Below are positions 43,514-54,900 of a DNA stretch of 64,000 bases, one piece after another. Below the pieces are notes generated by a model that was not told the origin of the DNA, did no database searches, and worked only from the letters and a program-made list of their open reading frames with translations. The DNA is from Arenicola marina (Eukaryota > Annelida > Polychaeta > Arenicolidae), in NCBI GenBank assembly GCA_964019135.1, contig OZ025250.1:46841174-46905173 (forward strand). The letters run 5' to 3'. Both the position numbers and the translations under genes were made by a program. Within the stretch, counting starts at the first letter, position 1. Each line of letters starts with the position of its first letter.

Positions 43514-44339
43514 TAGTCACGTGAACCTTATCCTCGTCGTCCGCGACAGATCACGTGACGAAACACGTGTGCCATCTGTAGTCATGCCAACGCATTTCGG
43601 GGGCCGGTCACGTGAAGCCCGAGGGACGCACGCATGCGCACTAGGCCACGTAATCGTATGTGAACTGTGAACGCAGCAGTCACCACGCCGCCGACGCCCA
43701 GATCTCGTGGTTTCTCGCCAGGGGAAGCGCGTGTCTGAATGGGTCTCGGACGATGCATGGACGGCCGATGGAGTGCTTCTGGGACGGTTTGCACCGCCGC
43801 CATCTTAAAACGACGTGGTCCGTGTATACCAAGCGATGGCTGTGTGTGCCGCAGGGTGGCGCCACGTGGCCTACAACAGACAAGGTCCCACACCACATAA
43901 GGCAATATCATGCACTAAGCGCCCGCTTGAATAAGCGTCGGGGCCATTCCTTGCCCTAAGACAATACGCGCCGTGCGCTTAATGGAACAAATACGGTAAA
44001 TACTAGGAGCCGGCCTGGCGGGTGGCAGGCTGCTGGTAATTCCTCTGTATATCAATAAGGCGGCAGTTTGCTTCAATAACTGTATCGACTGAATTATCAA
44101 TCACACTGTTGCCTTGTATAATGGTCTCTAACGCTACTATTCCGGTAAGTACCATCTCAAGACATGTTGTGCGTAATACTGTAACATTTCAACCAATAAC
44201 CCCCGCACCCCCTCCCGTCTACTCTCACGTGTAACAAGCAATTCACTGTGTTCCTGTCGCAATATATGACCCTTGCCTTAAAGAGAAGTCAACGGGAACA
44301 GCCAGGGACCAGTCACGTGACAACGGTTGCACGTGACAT

Positions 44340-44575
44340 GCGCCATGGTAACGGTGCCTGTCATGGTCGTGCATAACACTGTAATCGTCACCATAGTAAC
44401 GGGTGACGCTGTGACGGACACCACGGTAACGCCTGTTGGTGACACGCAAACCATGGTAACGTGTTTACCTTGCGGGGCACTGTCGTGAGTGTACGGGGTA
44501 CCATGGTAACACGCGTTGCGTACTGTCTCGGACACCATGGTTACGCGTGCCGCGTTAACGGATACCATAACAACC
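44340..44575. promoter_or_regulatory. Cluster of RFX X-box-like words (CCATGGTAAC)
   Basis: GCCATGGTAACG, ACCATAGTAACG, ACCACGGTAACG, ACCATGGTAACG, ACCATGGTAACA, ACCATGGTTACG and ACCATAACAACC occur at roughly 30-60 bp intervals. The RFX X-box consensus is about GTNRCC(0-3N)RGYAAC. The best match is GGTACCATGGTAAC near 44497. It may instead be a decayed tandem repeat. Confidence 0.35.
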
Positions 44576-44662
44576 CATGCCACCACAAGCCCGACATGCC
44601 GAATTATGGGCAAAGCGTTGTAATTCGTCTCTCTCTTCTTGTAATGTTGTCCAGTTAATAGT

Positions 44663-44668
44663 AATAAA
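44663..44668 (+). terminator. Possible polyadenylation signal AATAAA
   Basis: An AATAAA hexamer 1.15 kb downstream of the receptor stop codon. No nearer canonical hexamer was noticed. Distance and AT-rich context make this only a candidate. Confidence 0.25.
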
Positions 44669-44767
44669 CAACGTATCCGTCAAGTTGTCATGGTTACATG
44701 GTTGTCAATATCACGTGTTGTCTTACATATATATATTATATATCTTGTCTCGATGAGTAAACGAACT

Positions 44768-47700
44768 TCAAGACTGTCCGTGTAACACTGATCCACGACT
44801 GTCCGTGTAACACTGATCCACGACTGTCCGTGTAACACTGATCCACGACTGTCCGTGTAACACTGATCCACGACTGTCCGTGTAACACTGATCCACGACT
44901 GTCTGTGTAACGCTGATCCACGGCTGTCCGTGTAACACTGATCCACGACTGTCCGTGTAACACTGATCCACGACTGTCCGTGTAACACTGATCCACGACT
45001 GTCCGTGTAACACTGATCCACGACTGTCCGTGTAACACTGATCCACGACTGTCCGTGTAACACTGATCCACGACTGTCCGTGTAACACTGATCCACGACT
45101 GTCCGTGTAACACTGATCCACGGCTGTTCGTGTAACACTGATCCACGACTGTCCGTGTAACACTGATCCACGACTCTCCGTGTAACACTGATCCACGACT
45201 GTCCGTGTAACACTGATCCACGACTGTCAGTGTAACACTGATCCACGGCTGTCCGTGTAACACTGATCCACGACTGTCCGTGTAACACTGATCCACGACT
45301 GTCCGTGTAACACTGATCCACGACTGTCCGTGTAACACTGATCCACGACTGTCCGTGTAACACTGATCCACGACTGTCCGTGTAACACTGATCCACGACT
45401 GTCCGTGTAACACTGATCCACGACTGTCCGTGTAACACTGATCCACGGCTGTCCGTGTAACACTGATCCACAACTGTCCGTGTAACACTGATCCACGACC
45501 GTCCGTGTAACACTGATCCACGACTGTCCGTGTAACACTGATCCACGACTGTCCGTGTAACACTGATCCACGACTGTCCGTGTAACACTGATCCACGACT
45601 GTCCGTGTAACACTGATCCACGACTGTCAGTGTAACACTGATCCACGACTGTCAGTGTAACACTGATCCACGACTGTCCGTGTAACACTGATCCACGACT
45701 GTCCGTGTAACACTGATCCACGACTGTCCGTGTAACACTGATCCTCGACTGTCCGTGTAACACTGATCCACGACTGTCCGTGTAACACTGATCCACGGCT
45801 GTCCGTGTAACACTGATCCACGACTGTCCGTGTAACACTGATCCACGACTGTCCGTGTGACACTGATCCACGGCTGTCCGTGTAACACTGATCCACGACT
45901 GTCCGTGTAACACTGATCCACGACTGTCCGTGTAACACTGATCCACGGCTGTCCGTGTAACACTGATCCACGACTGTCCGTGTAACACTGATCCACGACT
46001 GTCCGTGTAACACTGATCCACGACTGTCCGTGTGACACTGATCCACGGCTGTCCGTGTAACACTGATCCACGACTGTCCGTGTAACACTGATCCACGACT
46101 GTCCGTGTAACACTGATCCACGGCTGTCCGTGTAACACTGATCCACGACTGTCCGTGTAACACTGATCCACGACTGTCCGTGTGACACTGATCCACGGCT
46201 GTCGGCGTAACACTGATCCACGACTGTTCGTGTAACACTGATCCACGACTGTCCGTGTAACACTGATCCACGACTGTCCGTGTAACACTGATCCACGACT
46301 GTCAGTGTAACACTGATCCACGACTGTCCGTGTAACACTGATCCACGACTGTCCGTGTAACACTGATCCACGACTGTCCGTGTAACACTGATCCACGACT
46401 GTCCGTGTAACACTGATCCACGACTGTCCGTGTAACACTGATCCGCGATTGTCCGTGTAACACTGATCCGCGACTGTCAGTGTAACACGGATCCACGACT
46501 GTCCGTGTAACGCTGATCCACGACTGTCCGTGTATCGCTGATCCACGACTGTCCGTGTAACACTGATCCACGACTGTCCGTGTGACACTGATCCACGACT
46601 GTCCGTGTAACGCTGATCCACGACTGTCCGTGTATCGCTGATCCACTACTGTCCGTGTAACACTGATCCACGACTGTCCGTGTAACACTGATCCACGACT
46701 GTCCGTGTAACACTGATCCACGACTGTCCGTGTAACACTGATCCACGACTGTCCGTGTAACACTGATCCACGACTGTCCGTGTGACACTGATCCACGACT
46801 GTCAGTGTAACACTGATCCACGGCTGTCCGTGTAACACTGATCCACGACTGTCCGTGTAACACTGATCCACGAATGTCCGTGTAACACTGATCCACGACT
46901 GTCCGTGTAACACTGATCCACGACTGTCCGTGTAACACTGATCCACGACTGTCCGTGTAACACTGATCCACGACTGTCCGTGTAACACTGATCCACGACT
47001 GTCCGTGTAACACTGATCCACGGCTGTCCGTGTAACACTGATCCACAACTGTCCGTGTAACACTGATCCACGACCGTCCGTGTAACACTGATCCACGACT
47101 GTCCGTGTAACACTGATCCACGACTGTCCGTGTAACACTGATCCACGACTGTCCGTGTAACACTGATCCACGACTGTCCGTGTAACACTGATCCACGACT
47201 GTCAGTGTAACACTGATCCACGACTGTCAGTGTAACACTGATCCACGACTGTCCGTGTAACACTGATCCACGACTGTCCGTGTAACACTGATCCACGACT
47301 GTCCGTGTAACACTGATCCACGACTGTCCGTGTAACACTGATCCACGACTGTCCGTGTAACACTGATCCACGGCTGTCCGTGTAACACTGATCCACGACT
47401 GTCCGTGTAACACTGATCCACGACTGTCCGTGTGACACTGATCCACGGCTGTCCGTGTAACACTGATCCACGACTGTCCGTGTAACACTGATCCACGACT
47501 GTCCGTGTAACACTGATCCACGGCTGTCCGTGTAACACTGATCCACGACTGTCCGTGTAACACTGATCCACGACTGTCCGTGTAACACTGATCCACGACT
47601 GTCCGTGTGACACTGATCCACGGCTGTCCGTGTAACACTGATCCACGACTGTCCGTGTAACACTGATCCACGACTGTCCGTGTAACACTGATCCACGGCT

Positions 47701-49352
47701 GTCCGTGTAACACTGATCCACGACTGTCCGTGTAACACTGATCCACGACTGTCCGTGTGACACTGATCCACGGCTGTCGGCGTAACACTGATCCACGACT
47801 GTTCGTGTAACACTGATCCACGACTGTCCGTGTAACACTGATCCACGACTGTCCGTGTAACACTGATCCACGACTGTCAGTGTAACACTGATCCACGACT
47901 GTCCGTGTAACACTGATCCACGACTGTCCGTGTAACACTGATCCACGACTGTCCGTGTAACACTGATCCACGACTGTCCGTGTAACACTGATCCACGACT
48001 GTCCGTGTAACACTGATCCGCGATTGTCCGTGTAACACTGATCCGCGACTGTCAGTGTAACACGGATCCACGACTGTCCGTGTAACGCTGATCCACGACT
48101 GTCCGTGTATCGCTGATCCACGACTGTCCGTGTAACACTGATCCACGACTGTCCGTGTAACACTGATCCACGACTGTCCGTGTAACACTGATCCACGACT
48201 GTCCGTGTAACACTGATCCACGACTGTCCGTGTGACACTGATCCACGGCTGTCCGTGTAACACTGATCCACGACTGTCCGTGTAACACTGATCCACGACT
48301 GTCCGTGTAACACTGATCCACGACTGTCCGTGTAACACTGATCCACGACTGTCAGTGTAACACTGATCCACGACTGTCCGTGTAACACTGATCCACGACT
48401 GTCCGTGTAACACTGATCCACGACTGTCCGTGTAACACTGATCTACGACTGTCCGTGTAACACTGATCCACGACTGTCCGTGTAACACTGATCCACGACT
48501 GTCCGTGTAACACTGATCCACGACTGTCAGTGTAACACTGATCCACGACTGTCCGTGTAACACTGATCCACGGCTGTCCGTGTAACACTGATCCACGACT
48601 GTCCGTGTAACACTGATCCACGACTGTCCGTGTAACACTGATCCACGACTGTCCGTGTAACACTGATCCACGACTGTCCGTGTAACACTGATCCACGACT
48701 GTCAGTGTAACACTGATCCACGACTGTCCGTGTAACACTGATCCACGGCTGTCCGTGTAACACTGATCCACGACTGTCCGTGTAACACTGATCCACGACT
48801 GTCCGTGTAACACTGATCCACGACTGTCCGTGTAACACTGATCCACGACTGTCCGTGTAACACTGATCCACGACTGTCCGTGTAACACTGATCCACGACT
48901 GTCGGTGTAACACTGATCCACGACTGTCGGTGTAACACTGATCCACGGTGGTCCGTGTAACACTGATCCACGACTGTCCGTGTAACACTGATCCACGACT
49001 GTCCGTGTAACACTGATCCACGACTGTCCGTGTAACACTGATCCACGACTGTCCGTGTAACACTGATCCACGACTGTCTGTGTAACACTGATCCACGACT
49101 GTCAGTGTAACACTGATCCACGACTGTCTGTGTAACACTGATCCACGACTGTCCGTGTAACACTGATCCACGACTGTCCGTGTAACACTGATCCACGACT
49201 GTCCGTGTAACACTGATCCACGACTGTCCGTGTAACACTGATCCACGACTGTCCGTGTAACACTGATCCACGACTGTCCGTGTAACACTGATCCACGACT
49301 GTCCGTGTAACACTGATCCACGACTGTCCGTGTAACACTGATCCACGACTTT
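44768..49352. repeat. 4.6-kb minisatellite, 25-bp unit, about 183 copies
   Basis: The unit is GACTGTCCGTGTAACACTGA plus TCCAC, exceptionally homogeneous. Marker variants (GTCGGCGTAAC, GTTCGTG, GATCCGCGATTG, TGTATCGCTG) recur with a 1575-bp period, for example GTCGGCG at 46201 and 47776. Minus-strand frames of up to 539 codons occur because three units make 75 bp; they overlap in all phases and are not genes. Confidence 0.97.
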
Positions 49353-49454
49353 GGAGCGGGGTGTCATTGTGGCGGTCCCGGGGTTAATGGTGTCGCTGTG
49401 GAATATCTCCGACAGAATGGATGACCACTAATACGGGGCTCTCAACAGGGTGCA
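49353..49454. other. Short unique spacer between arrays
   Basis: About 100 bp of non-repetitive sequence separates the 25-bp and 18-bp arrays. Confidence 0.8.
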
Positions 49455-50460
49455 AGACAACGACAGATAGAGACAACGACAGTTAGAGACAACGGCAGAT
49501 AGAGACAACGGCAGATAGAGACAACAACAGATAGAGACAACGCCATATAGAAACAACGGCAGATGGAGACAGCGACAGATAGAGACAACGCCATATAGAA
49601 ACAACAGCAGATGGAGACAGCGACAGATAGAAACAACGGCAGATGGAGACAGTGACAGATAGAAACAACGGCAGATAGAGACAACAACAGATAGAGACAA
49701 CGCTATATAGAAACAACAGCAGATGGAGACAGCGACAGATCGAAACAACGGCAGATGGGGACAGCGACAAATAGAGACAACGACAGATAGAGACAGAGAC
49801 AGATAGAAACAACGGCAGATAGAGACAACGCTATATAGAAACAACGGCAGATGAAGACAGCGACAGATAGAGACAACGCCATATAGAAACAACAGCAGAT
49901 GGAGACAGCGACAGATAGAAACAACGGCAGATGGAGACAGCGACAGATAGAGACAGCGCCATATAGAAACAACAGCAGATGGAGACAGCGACAGATAGAG
50001 ACAACGCCATATAGAAACAACAACAGATGGAGACAGCGACAGATGGAAACAACGGCAGATAGAGACAACAACAGATAGAGACAACGCCATATAGAAACAA
50101 CGGCAGATGGAGACAGCGACAGATAGAGACAACGCCATATAGAAACAACAGCAGATGGAGACAGCGACAGATAGAAACAACGGCAGATGGAGACAGCGAC
50201 AGATGGGGACAACGCCATATAGAAACAACAACAGATGGAGACAGCGACAGATAGACAACAACAGATGGAGACAACGACAGATAGAGACAACGGTAGATAA
50301 AGACAACGACAGATAGAGACAACGGCAGATAGAGACAACGGCAGATACAGACGACAGATAGAGACAACAGATGGAGACAACGACAGATAGAGACACCGAC
50401 AGATAGAGACAACGACAAATAGACAACGGCAGCTAGAGACAACGACAGATAGAGACTGAT
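49455..50460. repeat. Minisatellite, 18-bp unit, about 55 copies
   Basis: The unit is ACAGATAGAGACAACGAC with GGCAGATGGAGACAGC and GCCATATAGAAACAAC variants in recurring higher-order blocks. It is purine-rich on the plus strand and reads as a six-residue Cys/Leu/Ser/Val repeat on the minus strand, open in several phases. Confidence 0.95.
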
Positions 50461-50695
50461 TGATGGAGAGACGAGTAGAGAGACAGAGGGCCGCGAAGAG
50501 AGAACACAGACGCGAGGTGGTTTTCTTTTGCGCCAATGTAGTGGCACCGCAGAACATCGCGTCGAAAACTAGTCGCAGTGTAACATTGTGTCCCTCGCTA
50601 ACAATTATTGTCACTGAACTTATTCGACAAGAAATGCCTTGATGAAGACAACGCCTCTTTATTTGCCCGCAATCTACTGGGACGTTAACACCTGT
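50461..50695. other. Unique spacer
   Basis: No feature recognised between the 18-bp and 19-bp arrays. Confidence 0.6.
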
Positions 50696-51225
50696 CTCTG
50701 GCATGACACGTGGCTAGGGCAAATCACGTGGCTAGGCCATGACACGTCAATATGCCATGACACGTGGCTAGGTCATGACACGTGGCTGGGCGACGACAGG
50801 TGGCTAGGCCAAGACACATGGATAGGCCATAACACGTGGCTAGGCCATGACGTGTGGCTAGGCCATGGCAGATAGCTAGGCCATGACGTGTGGCTAGGCC
50901 ATGAGAGATAGCTAGGCCTTGACGTGTGGCTAGGCAATGACACGTGGCTAGGCCATGACTTGTATCCAGGCTATGACAGATAGCTAGGCCATGACAGGTG
51001 GTTAGGCCATGACAGATAGCTAGGCCATGACGCGTAGCTAGGCTATGACACGTGGCTAGGCTATGACACGTGGCTAGGCCATGACTTGTATCCAGGCTAT
51101 GACAGATAGCTAGGCCATGACAGGTGGTTAGGCCATGCCACGGGGCCAGCCCACGACAGGTGGTTAGGCCATGACAGATAGCTAGGCTATGACAGGTGGT
51201 TAGGCTATGACACGGGGCCATGGCA
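50696..51225. repeat. Minisatellite, about 19-bp unit, about 27 copies, CACGTG-rich
   Basis: Unit GGCTAGGCCATGACACGTG with variants (GATAGCTAGGCCATGAC, GTGGTTAGGCCATGAC). Many copies contain the palindromic E-box CACGTG. A block of about 110 bp is repeated (50950-51020 and 51070-51140). Confidence 0.95.
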
Positions 51226-51982
51226 AGGGTCCATCTTCCATGGTAGAGCCCATGAAATGGATTAATGTATTAAATGGTAGGCGTGAGGCGTACGTGAGCT
51301 ATGCTGAAACAAGAGTTCACCATAATATGGAATAACGATCAGGTTATTCGAGGCTACTGCATGACACCGGCCTAAATACACGTGACTAAGGTGTGACACG
51401 TGACTAGAGCACGTGGTTGCTCCTGTCCAGTACCAACACTGTGTCGATTGTGTCTCGCCGTTTAGTGATAAGCCCATTGCGACCATGCAGTCAATGTCAT
51501 CCAAGGTGACATTGAGGCAGTAATGGAGGTGACCTTGTGAAATGGAGAGCACGGCGGTTAGGTTTTGCTGAGCGGGAAAGGTTAGGCAATCCGGGGTTGT
51601 ACCCAGATATAGCGTGGGTCTGATCCAAGGGGCATCCGGACAAATCCCTGGCATCCCCGGGTGATCGATGTCACGTGATCAATCCAGGAACGGGTCGGCC
51701 GGGATAAGTGAGGTCAGGGTGAGCCCGGGGTGACACCAGGGGTGGAGGGTGGGTGGGGGTGCGGGACGGAGTTGGGGGGGGGGGGGGGTGGGGGCTGCAT
51801 GGTCTAGCTGACACTTTGCTGGTGCTGGTGCATTGTGGCTTGCGCTGTCTCCTGTGCAATGACAATGATTCGCCCTCAAAGACTGTCCCCCACCATATCA
51901 AGGCGGCGTGTCATGTAGTTTATAGTTACACACTGTCACCCAGCCTTGGCCTGTGACCGGCCCCAGCTTCCTCATCACACGA
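51226..51982. other. Spacer before the terminal array, no gene seen
   Basis: Includes a G run (51774-51789) and otherwise unique sequence. A minus-strand frame of 130 codons (51262-51654) has no recognisable domain or codon signature and is not called. Confidence 0.5.
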
Positions 51983-54900
51983 CATGATGCGGTATTGGCA
52001 GACAGGGACAGCATCATCAGCCCCATCGATGGCACTGTAGGTGTCCTCAGCATGATGCAGTGTTGGCAGACAGGGACAGCATCATCAGCCCCATCGATGG
52101 CACTGTAGGTGTCCTCAGCATGATGCAGTGTTGGTAGACAGGGACAGCATCATCAGCCCCATCGATGGCACTGTAGGTGTCCTCAGCATGATGCAGTGTT
52201 GGCGGACAGGGACAGCATCATCAGCCCCATCGATGTCACTGTAGGTGTCCTCAGCATGATGCAGTGTTGGCAGACAGGGACAGCATCATCAGCCCCATTG
52301 ATGGCACTGTAGGTGTCCTCAGCATGATGCAGTGTTAACAGACAGGGACAGCATCATCAGCCCCATTGATGGCACTGTAGGTGTCCTCAGCATGATGCAG
52401 TGTTGGTAGACAGGGACAGCATCATCAGCCCCATCGATGGCACTGTAGGTGTCCTCAGCATGATGCAGTGTTGGCAGACAGGGACAGCATCATCAGCCCC
52501 ATCGATGGCACTGTAGGTGTCCTCAGCATGATGCAGTGTTGGCAGACAGTGACAGCATCATCAGACCCATCGATGGCACTGTAGGTGTCCTCAGCATGAT
52601 GCAGTGTTGGCAGACAGGGACAACATCATCAGCCCCATCGATGGCACTGTAGGTGTCCTCAGCATGATGCAGTGTTGGCAGACAGGGACAGCATCATCAG
52701 CCCCATCGATGGCACTGTAGGTGTCCTCAGCATGATGCAGTGTTGGCAGACAGTGACAGCATCATCAGACCCATCGATGGCACTGTAGGTGTCCTCAGCA
52801 TGATGCAGTGTTGGCAGACAGGGACAGCATCATCAGCCCCATTGATGGCACTGTAGGTGTCCTCAGCATGATGCAGTGTTGGTAGACAGGGACAGCATCA
52901 TCAGCCCCATCGATGGCACTGTAGGTGTCCTCAGCATGATGCAGTGTTGGCAGACAGGGACAGCATCATCAGCCCCATCGATGGCACTGTAGGTGTCCTC
53001 AGCATGATGCAGTGTTGGCAGACAGTGACAGCATCATCAGACCCATCGATGGCACTGTAGGTGTCCTCAGCATGATGCAGTGTTGGCAGACAGGGACAAC
53101 ATCATCAGCCCCATCGATGGCACTGTAGGTGTCCTCAGCATGATGCAGTGTTGGCAGACAGGGACAGCATCATCAGCCCCATCGATGGCACTGTAGGTGT
53201 CCTCAGCATGATGCAGTGTTGGCAGACAGTGACAGCATCATCAGACCCATCGATGGCACTGTAGGTGTCCTCAGCATGATGCAGTGTTGGCAGACAGGGA
53301 CAACATCATCAGCCCCATCGATGGCACTGTAGGTGTCCTCAGCATGATGCAGTGTTGGCAGACAGGGACAGCATCATCAGCCCCATCGATGGCACTGTAG
53401 GTGTCCTCAGCATGATGCAGTGTTGGCAGACAGGGACAGCATCATCAGCCCCATCGATGGCACTGTAGGTGTCCTCAGCATGATGCAGTGTTGGTAGACA
53501 GGGACAGTATCATCAGCCCCATTGATGGCACTGTAGGTGTCCTCAGCATGATGCAGTGTTGGTAGACAGGGACAGCATCATCAGCCCCATCGATGGCACT
53601 GTAGGTGTCCTCAGCATGTTGCAGTGTTGGTAGACAGGGACAGCATCATCAGCCCCATTGATGGCACTGTAGGTGTCCTCAGCATGATGCAGTGTTGGCA
53701 GACAGGGACACCATCATCAGCCCCATCGATGGCACTGTAGGTGTCCTCAGCATGATGCAGTGTTGGCAGACAGGGACAGCATCATCAGCCCCATCGATGG
53801 CACTGTAGGTGTCCTCAGCATGATGCAGTGTTGGTAGACAGGGACAGCATCATTAGCCCCATTGATGGCACTGTAGGTGTCCTCAGCATGATGCAGTGTT
53901 GGCAGACAGGGACAGCATCATCAGCCCCATCGATGGCTCTGTAGGTGTCCTCAGCATGATGCAGTGTTGGCAGACAGGGACAGCATCATCAGCCCCATCG
54001 ATGGCACTGTAGGTGTCCTCAGCATGATGCAGTGTTGGTAGACAGGGACAGCATCATCAGCCCCATCGATGGCACTGTAGGTGTCCTCAGCATGATGCAG
54101 TGTTGGCAGACAGGGACAGCATCATCAGCCCCACCGATGGCACTGTACGCGTCCTCAGCATGATGCAGTGTTGGTAGACAGGGACAGCATCATCAGCCCC
54201 ATCGATGGCACTGTAGGTGTCCTCAGCATGATGCAGTGTTGGTAGACAGGGACAGCATCATCAGCCCCATCGATGGCACTGTAGGTGTCCTCAGCATGAT
54301 GCAGTGTTGGCAGACAGGGACAGCATCATCAGCCCCATCGATGGCACTGTAGGTGTCCTCAGCATGATGCAGTGTTGGCAGACAGGGACAGCATCATCAG
54401 CCCCATCGATGGCACTGTAGGTGTCCTCAGCATGATGCAGTGTTGGCAGACAGGGACAGCATCATCAGCCCCATCGATGGCACTGTAGGTGTGCTCAGCG
54501 TGATGCAGTGTTGGCAGACAGGGACAGCATCATCAGCCCCATCGATGGCACTGTAGGTGTCCTCAGCATGATGCAGTGTTGCAGAGAGGGACAGCATCAT
54601 CAGCCCCATCGACGGCACTGTAGGTGTCCTCAGCATGATGCAGTGTTGGCAGACAGGGACAGCATCATCAGCCCCGTCGATGGCACTGTAGGTGTCCTCA
54701 GCATGATGCGGTGTTGGTAGACAGGGACAGCATCATCAGCCCCATCGATGGCACTGTAGGTGTCCTCAGCATGATGCAGTGTTGGCAGACAGGGACAGCA
54801 TCATCAGCCCCATCGATGGCACTGTAGGTGTCCTCAGCATGATGCAGTGTTGGCAGACAGGGACAGTATCATCAGCCCCATCGATGGCACTGTAGGTGTC

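Larger units (their letters stand above)
43514..44767. other. 3' flank of the receptor gene
   Basis: CpG-rich to about 43900, then ordinary sequence. It includes a CTCF-like motif (43848-43864), a cluster of CCATGGTAAC words (44340-44575) and an AATAAA at 44663-44668 that could be a distal polyadenylation signal. A TATATA run lies at 44728-44742. No coding exon was recognised. Confidence 0.5.

Noticed and set aside
44680-49367. Many minus-strand frames up to 539 codons reading a 25-residue repeat
   Set aside because: Artefact of a stop-free 25-bp unit; overlapping frames cover the whole array.
49428-50704. Minus-strand Cys/Leu/Val-rich frames resembling membrane proteins
   Set aside because: Translation of the 18-bp array; hydrophobicity comes from the repeat composition.
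51262-51654. 130-codon minus-strand frame
   Set aside because: No domain, splice or repeat-independent support; judged a chance frame.
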